A model generated the notes under the pieces. That model saw nothing but the letters and a program-made list of their open reading frames with translations. It did not search any database and had not been told where the DNA came from. DNA of 64,000 nucleotides, taken from positions 76,796 to 140,795 of the forward strand of contig CAJNOI010000147.1 of the NCBI GenBank assembly GCA_905250115.1, given 5' to 3'. Position numbers and translations under genes: made by a program. Of this stretch, positions 36,002-47,687 are shown piece by piece (within the stretch, counting starts at the first letter, position 1; each line of letters begins with the position of its first letter). This DNA comes from Adineta steineri (taxonomy: Eukaryota > Rotifera > Eurotatoria > Adinetida > Adinetidae).

Positions 36002-37120
36002 ATGGATCTTAATGCAAGAATAGGACAATCTCAAATAAATTATGCTAGTGAAACAGGTCGAATGAGTCCTTTTGAACATTTGGATAACACTGATTTTGCA
36101 GGATCTCAACAAACAAAAGATCCAGTTCATCCAGAATCTGAACAATCATATGGTATTTAATAAAATATTTTTTTTCTCAAAAACAAAATCTTCATTATAA
36201 TTTGTATTTATTTCTTTAAAAGATACTCCACGTCGTTCTAGTATAGCTTTTCATTCATATCCTCAAAGTTTTCCATATCGTCCAACAACAATAAGTAAGT
36301 TAAAATTGTTTAAATCTTATTCTTAATTCTATTGAAATGTGTGACATAAATTGATTGATAATTAATATTTGTTCGTTTTTGTTAAATAGTTGATGATCGT
36401 CTTCGTGAATTAACTCTTGAATATGAAATTCAACAAGATTTAGGTGAACGTTTACGTTTACTTGAAGATTATGAAATAATAATTTTATGTGATGATTCTG
36501 GTTCAATGAAAACAACAGTTGATAATACAAATCGTACACGATGGGATGAACTTCGTGATATGGTTAAAATTGTTTTAAAAATTGGTACAATATTTGATAC
36601 AACTGGTGTTGATGTTTATTTTCTTAATCGACCATCAATACTTAATGTAACTGATCCTGAATCAATAAATATTGAATTTTCCCAACAACCACGTGGTTAT
36701 ACACCATTAGTCAAGGCACTTCGACATATTTTTAATTTACCATCAACACGTCGAGGTAATGATAAAAAAGTTCTTGTATTTGTTGCAACTGATGGTGCAC
36801 CATCAGATGATCGAGGAAATATTAATGTTGATGAACTTGAACATTTAATGATTGATGAACGTCGAATAGAAACAACTCATGTCATGTTTTTAATATGTAC
36901 TGATGATTCAACTTGTGTCGAATATTTAAATGATTGGGATAGAAAAATGACGAATGTGGATGTTACTGATGATTTTATAACTGAAAGAAAGAAGATCCGT
37001 CAAGTTAATGGAGAAAATTATCCATTTTCAAAAGGGGATTATATTGTTAAAGCATTACTTGGTGCTATTGATGATGATATGGATAAACTTAATGAACCTC
37101 CACAAATAAATATGCATTGA
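36002..37120 (+). CDS. VWA-domain protein
   Basis: Three exons (36002-36152, 36223-36294, 36390-37120) give 954 nt and 317 residues. The first 100 residues are a polar, disordered-looking leader (Ser/Pro/Gln-rich, with PRRSS). The VWA domain starts about residue 110 with IIILCDDSGSM, the metal-ion (MIDAS) DxSxS motif, preceded by a short helix. The MIDAS threonine lies in RGYTPLVKAL and the Asp in VFVATDGAPSDD, so metal binding looks intact. There is no signal peptide or membrane segment, so it is probably cytosolic, like the many stand-alone VWA proteins whose partners are unknown. The C-terminus ends soon after KGDYIVKALLGAI, typical for such proteins. Confidence 0.88.
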
Positions 37121-38405
37121 TTCATATAAAGACTTATTTTAGTTTTTTCAAAGAAAAAAAAAGGTAATATATATTATATCACATATCTCTTCTATGGATA
37201 CTTCCATTTTTTACAAATAATAAATAATTAATACGAATCTATCATTTTCAATAATTCATTTATTTGTTCTAATCTGTTAAACAAGATATTCGATGAATTA
37301 CTTTTTATATTTTTCTTCTATTCAATATGATTATGTTTATAATTGTTGAAATAAACAGTTATGAATGTGCATATCAATCTTTCTAAGTATTTCCGAGTAT
37401 AACAATTATGAAAGTAAAACTAATAAATGATTACATAAACAAAGTTTTGTCAGACATCACTTGATTGTTTTCGCAATAAAAATTCTATTAGAGAAAATTT
37501 ATTATTTAAAAAAATAAACATTATTAAAAAAACCAATTAAATTATCTATTATTTTAAATCTTCAGAAAAAAATGAAGTTTTGTTTGAAGCATTTCTTTAT
37601 ATCATATGTCTTATCTATTTTTAAACATTTAATTATTTTAAATCATGAAAAAAACAAAAATATGTCTGATATTTACAAAAACAATTAACAAGATTATTTT
37701 CTAATTAAATAAAAGTCACATGTTCTCAATATTTTTATTTCTATTATATATTAAAATATAATGTAATATTCAATTTATTTCTTAACTAAATATTTTATCT
37801 AGAATAAATTCTTTTAACATATAGACATATGTACAAATGTTGACACTTTCATTTACTTTTTAGTTAAAATGAATTAATTGATCAGTAGTTAGTGAATATC
37901 GATCGCATTATATAAGTAGAAAATCTAAAACTTTTTCAATAGACTTTCTGATCCAAGACATATTTATGATAAAATTTTGAAGACGATATACATTAATCAT
38001 AGTCACATAAATAAATAGAAAATAAAAATCTCTTCAGACAAAAATCCCAAGATATAAATATAAATTAAAAAATAAAGTAGAACAGTAATGAGGATATTAT
38101 ACCTGTGAACATGGCATAAAAACATGACTTTGTTTTATTTTTTATTGAAATCAAGGGAAAACATTGGAGATATAAAAGGTGTTGAAATTAATAAGAATAT
38201 TTTATTCTAAGAACTTTTTCATAAGTTCAAACATTTAACATTCGTTTGCATTTTTATTTCTACAGTTTCTGTTAGAAAAATATTCTTTTTATAACTATTT
38301 AGTATTCAATAAATCTTCTCTTTTATATTATGTCAAATAATTTCTTATTTATTTATTTTAGAAAAATTGAACAAATCCAATTAGAGATAGTTTGAAAAAA
38401 AGGGG
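37121..38405. other. Intergenic, no gene seen
   Basis: About 1.3 kb of very AT-rich DNA between two plus-strand genes. An acceptor-like TTTATTTTAG at 38352-38361 suggests a 5' UTR intron or a trans-splice acceptor for the next gene. No spliced-leader gene was seen in the window. Confidence 0.4.
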
Positions 38406-41400
38406 ATGAGTAGTCGATTGCGTATGATTCGTGAACGTTTGATAAAATTGAATTTATTTGATACAGAAACAAATGATGAACATATAAAAAGAAATGAACT
38501 ATTATCTACAAGAATTTATTTATTTATTCTATTAACATTATTATTATTATTAACATTTTATGAAGTGTTTCAAATGGAAAATAATTTAATAAACATTGAA
38601 AAACCAAACAAAGAAGAATATGAAAAATTCAAATTAATATATTTAAATAATCTCAAATGTCCATGTCAACAAATTTCAATCTCATATAAAGAATTTGTTA
38701 ATTTAACTGTTGAATATAATGAAATATGTTTGTCGGATTTTATAAGTGAAAAATGGATCAATTATTTATTTTATGATAATACAAGTTATTATTTTCAACT
38801 TGATTTTCGTCATGATGCATCATCGAAATTTCAACTTCTTCGTCTTTTATGTCAATTAGCTGAAATAACAATTAATGAAAGTTTAAATGAATTTTATTCA
38901 TTAAATTTTATAACAAATGAAGTTATTACATCGGAATTATTTTTCTTACAAGTTCATTCATTTATTGATTTATTTAAACAAACAACAATACCATCATTTC
39001 AAAATTTACTTCAATTAATTCGACAAATAACAATTGCAAATGGAATTTATTCAGCAATTGATACAAGTCTTGCTTATGCACTTCATCCATCAAATATATC
39101 AAGAATTTATTTGGATAGTATTTATTATTATGAAAATTCATTAGAAAATAAAATATTTGATTGTTATTGTGATGAATATACAGCATGTCAAATGCCTCAA
39201 GGAATTTATAGTACCATTGAAATATATGATTTTCCTGGTTCAGATTGGATACAAGATATCGATGTTAATGCAACAACTGCTGGAATAAATGCAACTTTTC
39301 TAATACCTGGAATGTATGTTGGTTGTAAACCTATTGAATCATTAATGCGTTCAACAAGTCAATGTTTATATGATAAAAAATGTTTAAATCAAATTGCATC
39401 TTATATTAATCATACAACAATATCAATTAATTCATTTCAAATATTAAATCAATTTCAATCAAAATCAAATTTAACTTTTCAAATTTTAGCTAATCAATTA
39501 TTTATTGAAAATTGGATTATAAATATATCATATGATAATTATTATTATCAATGTCAACCATTATTTTGTCAATTTACTATTTATCAAAGACAAAATTTTA
39601 TTCATATTTTTGCAATTATTATTAGTTTCTTTGGAGGACTTAGAATTGTTCTCAGATTTATTATTCCAATTATTATTAAATTTATTCGAAGAAAAAAACA
39701 TCAACAACAATTAACAACTACAAACAGTATTATTTTAACAGGTTAGTTACATTTCATTTTATCAAATAAATTCAAGGTGTGGATGTGGGGGGCGATACCT
39801 AGAGAGGGGGGCGATCAACTCCCCCCTCTAAATCCGCCACTGCCCACACCCACCCTTGTCTACATTAAACATAGATCATATTTCTTTATATATATTTAGT
39901 ATCAAGAAGAATTCGTTTGTATATATTATTTGTTAAAATGATAAAATTGGTAATAAACTTAAATATGTTTAATAAATATTCATTAGATGATGAACATAAA
40001 CAAAAAAATGGAAGATTATCAACAAAACTTTATTTTTTAACAATAATTATTTGTTTAATTATATTTTCTATTCGTATATCATCTGAATATCAACCTCGAA
40101 CAATAATTATTTCAAATCCAACAAAAATTGATTTTGAACAATTAAATAATAAATCAATCGATGATCTTTATTGTCCATGTAATGAAATATCAATAAAATA
40201 TTCCAATTTTCTTCATTTAAATCCAACATATCATGAAATATGTTCAAGTATATTTGCTTCAAATATGTGGTATAATGCTTATGAAATTTGGAATATAACA
40301 TTACCTTGTTATTATCCATCATTTGCTAATTTAGCATCATTTTATTTTTCTCTTTTATTAACTTTTTGTCAATCAGCAAATGAAACAATTTCAAATGGTT
40401 TAACACAATTTTATTCATCTGATTATATAACATCAGAAGTTATTTTAGAAAATCAATTTAATAATGAAATTTTGTCATATATTGAATTATTTCAAACAAA
40501 TATTCAAAATACATTTGAAGGACAATGGAATTTATTACAAAGTATTATATCAAATAATCAAATAATAAGTGTAAGAAAAACAGATTTTATTTTAAATGGA
40601 ATGTTATTTAATAATACACTTTTACCTTATTCATATATAAAATCATATAATAATTGTCATTGTGCAACAGATTCAACATGTCATGAAACAGTTAGATTGT
40701 GTATTCCAAATCGACAAGATTTTATTAATGGAATATTTATTGGTTGTTATATGGTTGATTCATTATTATTATCAACAACAGAATGTTTTTATAATCAAAC
40801 ATGTTTAAATACAATTCAATTTTATATGTTTAATTCTTCACAAACTTATCAAAATTTAAATATTTTAAATCAATCACAATCAAGTCAATATAAAACAAAT
40901 GAAACAATTGGAACAATTCTTAAAAATCTTTTTATTGAAAATTGGAATGAATTTTATTCATATGAAAATTATTATAATCAATGTAAACCATCTTTTTGTT
41001 CATATACAATACAACAACGTCCATCTTTTATTTATATATGTACAAAATTAATTGCTGTCTATGGAGGATTAACTATTATTATCAAATTTTTAATTCCAAA
41101 TATTATTAATTTAATTAGACGAAAAAAACAACAACAACAACAACAACAACAAATAGGTACAACATTTAGTAATTACAATCAATTTTTTTAGTGAAGTGAA
41201 GACCCTTTTTTATTATGAAATTGTATTCAGTTTAAAATAGTCCTAGTTGACGTTAAAATTTTAATCTGAACTAGGGGAGACTGAAATGTTTTGATTTGAA
41301 CTACGTCAGATTCAAATATTTTAATTTGTCCTACTTCAGATTAAAATTTTAACGTCAGCTAGGACAATTTTAAACTGAACTGAACTGAATTTCTTTCTGT

Positions 41401-42850
41401 ACTCTGACATATATATTACTATTAAAGATGTATGGGACTAAGTTTTTTTTTGATTCCGTTCGAGTTCCGACGACTGTTATATTTCTGATCCGCTAATTAT
41501 TTTTCTAATGGTTCCGATCATGATGAGTGTGGATAGTCAAAGAGAAGAGATACTCGCACACCACATCTGAAAGATGAATCTATTGAATTAAAAATATTTA
41601 ATTTTATTTTAGCATCAAAACGAGCTTATATATTGGGAAAATTAATTAATTTAAATTTATTTCGAGATCGTTCAACAAATGAAGAAAAAATTCGAAAACA
41701 AATTATAACAACAAGGTTATATATAATAGTTTTTCTTATTATTTTAATTATATTAGTTTTATATACATCATTAAATAAAAAATCGATAACAGTTGAATTA
41801 AATTTATTAAATTTAAATGAATATACGGAATTAGAAATGAAATATAAAAATACATTAATCTGTCCATGTAATGATATCTCAATTGAATATAATAAATTTA
41901 TTGATATAAAATTAATTTATCATGAAATATGTTATTCAGATTTTGTTAGTAAACAATGGTTTAATTATTTATATAATGATCAAACAATAAATGATCGAAA
42001 TTATCATTCAACAGCATCAGCACAATTTCAAACACTTTCATCATTATGTAAATTAACACAAGATACATTAAATACAAGTTTAATACAATTTTATTCAACA
42101 AAATTTATAAGTGGACAATTAATATCTTCTCAATCATTTCAAAATCAATTTAATTTAATAATAGAACTTTTTCAAAAATCAGTTCCACAAACATTTAAAC
42201 GAACATTAGATATGATTCATGGAATAATTCATGCCAATTTTTATATGACTGTTTATCAAACAAATTGGAAATTTACAATATTAGAAAGAAAAAATTTTTC
42301 TCCAATCTATTCTAATCCTATTATATATAATCAAACATGTAATTGTGGAACATCATCAAAATGTTTTCAACCACTTATTATTGATAATACTATTTTAGAT
42401 GGATTAGGTATTGGTTGTTATCCTGTTCAAACTATGTTACAATCTTCACTTCAATGTTTATATAATCAAACATGTTTAAATTTAATTTTATCTTATTTTC
42501 GATTTAATCAATTTTCAAATAATATTAATAATACATTTGAAATTCTTAAATCACAAAGTGAATATGGAAGAAATGAAACTGTTGAATCAATGGTTAATAG
42601 ATTATTTGTTGATCAATGGTATATTAATCATTCATATGAAAATTATTATAAACAATGTAAACCAACATTATGTACTTATTCTTATACACAATATTTTAAT
42701 ATATTTTATATAATAACAACTATTCTAGGTTTATATGGCGGATTAACTAATCTTTTAAAACTTATTTTACCATTTATTATTAAAATTATATTTAAATTAT
42801 TTTCAAAAACAAAAATACATATTCAACATTATCATCAAAATACAAATTAA
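38406..42850 (+). CDS. Three-module membrane protein, tandem internal triplication
   Basis: Three long exons (38406-39741, 39900-41156, 41613-42850) each encode one module of 410-445 residues. Every module has a transmembrane segment near its start (RIYLFILLTLLLLL; YFLTIIICLIIFSI; YIIVFLIILIILVLY), a lumenal part opening with CPC-x2-ISI-x-Y, a Cys-rich middle (QCLYDKKCLN, ECFYNQTCLN, QCLYNQTCLN), a YY-x-QC-x-P-x-[FL]C signature and a second transmembrane segment with YGGL or FGGL. The family is uncharacterised. Joining the exons by GT-AG rules gives phase-1 junctions at both boundaries and 3831 nt, exactly 1277 codons. The third module has no ATG near its start. These facts favour one 1276-residue protein with six membrane passes. 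The alternative is three tandem genes, since stop codons follow the first two modules if the introns are not removed. Confidence 0.65.
39774..39857. repeat. G-rich/C-rich hairpin in intron
   Basis: Ends CAAGGTGTGGATGTGGGG and CCCACACCCACCCTTG are inverted, and an inner stem pairs AGAGGGGGG with CCCCCCTCT. It occupies the first intron of the three-module gene and is among the most GC-rich sequence in the window. The G runs could form a quadruplex. Confidence 0.75.
41225..41392. mobile_element. MITE-like element with about 43-bp terminal inverted repeats
   Basis: The left end CAGTTTAAAATAGTCCTAG continues as TTGACGTTAAAATTTTAATC. The right end is its reverse complement with only two or three mismatches (GTCAGCTAGGACAATTTTAA, then ACTG). 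The element is about 165 bp, has no coding capacity, and lies in the second intron of the three-module gene. A GAACT repeat flanks the right end. No clear target-site duplication could be fixed. Confidence 0.75.
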
Positions 42851-43089
42851 TTTCAAAATATTAAACATTACATTTAATCATTTACTTTTCTACAAATCTT
42901 TTTTTTTCTCTTTTTCTTTTAATAATTTCTATATCAGAGTAAAGACAAAATCTAACTGATGAATAAACATAAATATTGTATTTGTTAATGTCATGTTCGT
43001 ATTAATATTTTCTTCTACAATAATAAAAATTCAGAATATAAAACAGATAATTATTTTTGCATGAAGATATATTGAGAAATATCGATAGA

Positions 43090-43196
43090 AGGATGGATGT
43101 GGATGTGAGTAGAAAAATATTGAGATATTTTCTAAATATCTTTCTACTCACCCTCTCATAAACACCCAGCCCTACCTCCACACTCACATCCTCAAG
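43090..43196. repeat. GT/CA hairpin
   Basis: Stem GTGAGTAGAAAAATATT (about 43105-43121) pairs with AATATCTTTCTACTCAC (about 43135-43151) with one mismatch. Outer words GGATGTGGATGTGAG and CTCACATCCTCAAG extend the symmetry imperfectly. Confidence 0.8.
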
Positions 43197-43451
43197 TCGG
43201 GAATCTGATTTCTCTTTACGAATATATATATGATGATGATGGAGATAAAATTAGAATCTCATAAACGTTCTATAGGAACAATCGAGTCTTCTCAACGACA
43301 GTTACTGGTAACGTTACAAAGAGAAAAGCTGACAATAAGTTTTGACACAATAATATTCCATACTGTAAATTGTTTATTTCAGAAAAGGGCAAGCTAATCA
43401 TTAGATGAGCGCTTCTTTGTATTTAGAAATCATAGCTCTCATAATATTTAC

Positions 43452-43575
43452 AAAGAATGTTTTACAATCAAATAATCGAAAAAATATGTCTTTGTAACTC
43501 ATGGAAGTAAAATTTTGCTGGTAAATATTGTTTCATTAAGTTTTGATAGTATGGTTTGACTAATTCTATGTCGAC
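43452..43575 (-). pseudogene. Truncated copy of the inositol oxygenase 3' end
   Basis: This 124-base stretch matches 46124-46245, the last about 26 codons and 3' flank of the inositol oxygenase gene, at roughly nine bases in ten. On the minus strand it still reads VDIELVKPYYQNLMKQYLPA, but the normal stop codon is altered, with a stop only further on, and no upstream coding part is present. It ends exactly where a GT/CA hairpin begins. It is a dead partial duplication. Confidence 0.88.
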
Positions 43576-43625
43576 GGGTGTGGATGTGAAAGGAGAAAAG
43601 ACTATTCACATTCACATCCTCAACG
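43576..43625. repeat. GT/CA hairpin next to the MIOX fragment
   Basis: GGATGTGAA (43582-43590) pairs perfectly with TTCACATCC (43611-43619); flanks GGGTGT and CTCAAC match other family members. Confidence 0.8.
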
Positions 43626-44093
43626 TCATACTCATACAATATCAATTTTGTTAATGACGAGGGCAACAGTTAAGAACCACATTCATGTTCAACGTATTCA
43701 TGATTCATTTTGCCTTTTAGACGAATTGTTATAACATCTTCACCCAATCCTCTCGAGTATATTGAATTTACGTCTAATTTACATTTATATATAATACAAA
43801 GTTAAATGAAAATTTTCCCTTGCACATTCCATTACGATAACATGAAGATTGTGTACTTTGTGTTTGTGAGATATCAACTAGATAAAATTCAATATTGTTC
43901 GCTGACCATCGTGCGGATAAAATATTTCGCATCGCTAAGGCATCGGTCAATTTTTTTTATTCTTTTCTGTTTTTTGCTCGTCCTATACATGAGTATAATT
44001 GATAAGCATATACGTATAAACATGTTGAAGAAGCAATTTTGTGTTTCTTTTTCATTTATCATAGATTAGGTGTCAAGAGGAAGTTTATTACTT

Positions 44094-45568
44094 ATGTCAA
44101 TGGTGAACAACATGATGAAAGCAGCTGTTTTAAACGAATTCGGAACATTATTGGAAATAAAACAAGTACCAATTCCTCAACCAGGACCAAATGAAGTTCT
44201 CGTTAAGTTGATTGCTTGTGGAATATGTCATACCGATCTACATGCAGCTCGTGGAGGTAAGTAAATACATTAAATATATATATTCTAAGAGCAATTCTTT
44301 TTATTACTCTATATATGAATAGATTGGCGTATCAAACCTGTTTTACCTCTCATTTTGGGACACGAAGGAATCGGTCGAATAGTCGAGTTTGGACAAAATG
44401 TTTCTTTTGAAAAGTATAATTTAAAGTTAGATGAACTTATTGGTATTCAATTTCTACAAGGAACTTGTCTAGAATGTGAATTTTGTTTGAATGGACGAGA
44501 AACTCTATGCAATTCAAAAGTTACGACGGGACAAACGAAGGTTGATCATATTTTTCTTTACTTTGAATATATCGATGAGTTTCTTTATTGATATAGAATG
44601 GTGCCTTCGCTGAATATGCTTTAATAAATGCTGATTTTGTAATAAAATTACCTGATGGATTAGATCCGTTGAATGCAGCACCACTCTATTGTGGCGGTGT
44701 AAGTATGTATAAAGCTTTGAAGGTTTCTCAAGCTGGACCAAATGATTGGATTTCTATTGTTGGTGTTGGTGGTTTAGGAATTTTTTTCTCTTTTCCAAAT
44801 CCATGGATACTTTAGAACCATATACTATTTGTAGGTTCTCTTGGAATCAGATATGCAAAAATAATGGGCTTTCGTGTCATTGGCATCGTAGCAGAAAAAG
44901 ATCAGGTGAAGAAAACGTTCAATCAACTGCACTTTTACTAAAATTATTATTTTTTAGGCCGCTGTCGATCTAGCTCGTGAAATGGGAGCTGATGAAGGTA
45001 AGTCATTGTGATATAACAAACACTTCTTTGTATAATTATCATTTTACAATATCTTTAAAACATTTTGAGTTCAAATCATAGTAGAGTTATACCGTAGTCA
45101 TTTAAAAATAGACAGCAAAACAGTTTACTCACTCTAATTATGTTCATAGTAATAATATTAAAATTTGTTTTAGTTTACGATGGTCCTAGTGATCAACATA
45201 GTAACTTTATCAAAGAGAAAACCAATGGAGGTGTTCAAGCAGCACTTGTGACTATTCCTCTGGTATCTGCATATGAACAAGCATTACAATCATTAAAACA
45301 AGGTGGTCGCCTCGTTATGATTGGTATTCCAATAGATAACCTTGCGATTTCAATCGGTGTTTGTATAGCCAGACAGATTGAAATCGTAGGCACACTTGTC
45401 GGCACACGAACCGATCTGAAAGAGACACTCGATATTGCACAAAAATATGATATTAAATGCAAAGTACAAACATGTCAACTAGAACAAGTTAATGATATTC
45501 TCAATGATATGAGAAATTACCGTTTAACAGGTCGTATGGTCATTGATTTTACTGGAAATTCGAAATAA
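44094..45568 (+). CDS. Zinc-type alcohol dehydrogenase (MDR superfamily)
   Basis: Six exons (44094-44256, 44323-44540, 44597-44771, 44835-44905, 44958-44997, 45174-45568) sum to 1062 nt and 353 residues, the usual size of yeast/bacterial-type ADH. Catalytic zinc ligands are seen in CGICHTD and GHEG; the structural zinc site is the four-Cys stretch CLECEFCLNGRETLC. The NAD-binding region reads VGVGG then SLGIRYAKIMG if the canonical GT donor at 44772 is used, which leaves the Gly-rich loop about two residues short; a non-canonical donor would give the standard GVGGLGSLG. The enzyme oxidises or reduces alcohols/aldehydes with NAD(H). The start ATG at 44094 gives a short leader before MMKAAVLNEFG. 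Wording is closest to fungal/bacterial ADH rather than vertebrate class III, so old transfer is possible. Confidence 0.9.
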
Positions 45569-46170
45569 TTTCATGCAATATCACCAATGTATTTTTTGAT
45601 TTATAATAAATTTTTCTTTTGTTCATAGAACTTTGCTTTTCAATTTATGCAGAAAAAAAACCAGAATAGGATAAATAAAATCTTGAAGTCTTTGTGTTCA
45701 TTCACCTCGAGATGTGAAGTTCATTTCCGAAATTTTAACTTGCAAAACAAAGATGCTGAGTATGCGCCTAATTTCATTAGAAAAATATATATGTAAGCAT
45801 CATATGTAAATAATATTATATTTTAACGACTTTTGATGTATAAAGATATATATTCGAAAAAAACGATAGAATGATTTCAATACTTTCACCTGCGATATAC
45901 ATATAACTGTTCAACAAGCTCTAAGTCAAACACATATAAATGATTGAACTTGTTGTGTAACTCGTGAACACATATTTGTCGACGAAAGATTCATTTTTTT
46001 CATAATTTATCTTCAACTATTTCGGCACAAATATTTAAAAATGATTATTTTAATAGTATTGAAGGTGTGAATATTGTATCTATCTTTCAAGCACAGCCAC
46101 ACTCACACCCTCAAGATGTTTAGAAAGAATGTTTTACAATCAAATAATCAAAAATATGCCTTTACAACTC
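45569..46170. other. Convergent intergenic spacer
   Basis: About 600 bases between the 3' ends of the alcohol dehydrogenase and inositol oxygenase genes. It holds AT-rich sequence, the GT/CA hairpin at 46058-46115, and the 3' flank segment that was copied to 43452. Confidence 0.5.
46058..46115. repeat. GT/CA hairpin beside inositol oxygenase
   Basis: ATTGAAGGTGTGAAT on the left and ACTCACACCCTCAAG on the right are reverse complements apart from two positions. Confidence 0.75.
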
Positions 46171-47052
46171 TTAGAAGTAAATTTTTGCTGGTAAATATTG
46201 TTTCATTAAGTTTTGATAGTATGGCTTGACTGATTCAATGTCGACAATATCATGCGCTTTGGAGTATAAGTCAAAGCTTGCAAATATTTGAACCCAATGT
46301 TTATTTTCTTTATCGATTTCATTTTCAAAACATGTATAAGCTTCAAACTTATGCCAAGGAAAAAATGAATGGTATCGTATCATATAATAAGATTGAATTG
46401 GTAATTTTTTCTCCGTGAATTGTGATGCATTTTTTTCATGTGTTAAAACTTTATACAAATATTCATCATGACTAAATGACATGATCAAATTATTCAATCC
46501 ACATTTCGGTTCATATATGCCTAATTTTGTTGAATACACCGGATGCTTCAAATCAGGATTATAATCGAAATATTCTGGAAAAACTCCCACTCGTTCAAAC
46601 ATACATCCAACGGGAAACGTATCGCCAACATTGCACCATTGTGGTTCACCAAATGCAGGCGTTAATATCTTGCCTAAATCATGAATTAAACCTGTAAGAT
46701 GTAACCAACCATATTTTTCTTCATCGGGATATAACTTTCTAAGAGCTTCAGCAACTTGAAATGAATGATAAATCTGATCTAATTCTGTATCCGGGTCTGA
46801 ATCGTCAGTAAATGAACCACCAAGTTCTAATGCAGACCATGGATCCAACACTAGTTTATCCATATGTTCATATTTCTTCATTTTCGATATGGCAAAATCA
46901 TATGTTTGTTGTACATGTTGTTGAAAATAGAAATTCTTCACAGTATCAAAGCGCTCTCCATCTGTATGGTTATAAAATTCTTCTGCTTTTTTACCTTCGC
47001 CTGGATCACAAAGAGTTTGCACCATCGAAACATCACTTATAATATCTGTCAT
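46171..47052 (-). CDS. myo-Inositol oxygenase (MIOX)
   Basis: Intronless, 293 residues if it starts at the Met before TDIISDV (47052); the frame is open 24 codons further upstream, but that extension is hydrophobic and not typical. MIOX cleaves myo-inositol with O2 to D-glucuronate, the first step of inositol breakdown. The di-iron ligands are recognisable: His in IYHSFQVAEALRK, His-Asp in GLIHDLGK, His in SFSHDEYLY, His in MIRYHSFFPWH and Asp in ASFDLYSKA. DPWSALELGG-like wording and FGEPQWCNVGDTFPVGC are typical. The gene is convergent with the alcohol dehydrogenase gene; whether they share a pathway is only a guess. A piece of its 3' end is duplicated at 43452-43575. Confidence 0.96.
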   Translation of the reverse strand: MTDIISDVSMVQTLCDPGEGKKAEEFYNHTDGERFDTVKNFYFQQHVQQTYDFAISKMKKYEHMDKLVLDPWSALELGGSFTDDSDPDTELDQIYHSFQVAEALRKLYPDEEKYGWLHLTGLIHDLGKILTPAFGEPQWCNVGDTFPVGCMFERVGVFPEYFDYNPDLKHPVYSTKLGIYEPKCGLNNLIMSFSHDEYLYKVLTHEKNASQFTEKKLPIQSYYMIRYHSFFPWHKFEAYTCFENEIDKENKHWVQIFASFDLYSKAHDIVDIESVKPYYQNLMKQYLPAKIYF

Positions 47053-47687
47053 GATGATAATTTGGATACCGTTGAACAATTCACTAGAAGAAAATATAGT
47101 AGAGATAAACAATATTATATCCATACAAATTCTTCGTCTCTATGTGACCTCATTGAAACGTCTAAAACATTCGTATCTCAATTTTCTAGTTGTGTCTCAT
47201 AGAAGGCTAAAGACAAATAGTTAGAGTATGTATATCTAAAAAGCTGACTCTGAAAAGTAAATGAAATTGGTATCTATTCTGACGACTAAATATGTTATTA
47301 TCTCGATGAAGAGAAAAAGATATAAAATTATTATTATCATTTTATGACATTTTTTCTTTCGACTTCTATTGACTTGACCTTATCTGTAAGATGTTATCAT
47401 TACCTGCAAACAAAATAACAAGCTAGAGAAGAACAGGCAGTGCATAAGACCCCACACAACAATCCATCAAGTTTTTTTTATTTCGAATCAAGTCAAGCTT
47501 TTTATGAAACCACCCTTTTTTTAATAAATATATTCTATGATAAATTTAAATAAAAAATTTTTTTAATATGATGAATTTATTTATTTCTTATTTAAATATA
47601 ATTAATAAAATAATATTTTTAATTTAATCATCATTATCTAAAAAGAAAATATCTATATTAATAATAAAATTCGAATAAATTTTATTT
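47053..47687. other. Intergenic, no gene seen
   Basis: About 630 bases between two minus-strand genes; AT-rich with no repeat family or RNA signal. It includes the likely promoter of the inositol oxygenase gene. Confidence 0.45.

Larger units (their letters stand above)
42851..44093. other. Intergenic with hairpins and a truncated gene copy
   Basis: Contains the hairpins at 43090-43196 and 43576-43625 and the MIOX 3'-end copy at 43452-43575. An 87-codon frame at 43806-44069 just ahead of the alcohol dehydrogenase gene has no domain and was not accepted. Confidence 0.5.

Noticed and set aside
38340..38405. Possible spliced-leader acceptor before the three-module gene
   Set aside because: A TTTTAG acceptor alone cannot tell trans-splicing from a 5' UTR intron, and no leader gene is in the window.
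43806..44069. 87-codon plus frame just upstream of alcohol dehydrogenase
   Set aside because: No domain; ends directly before the better-supported start at 44094. It is more likely the promoter and 5' UTR.
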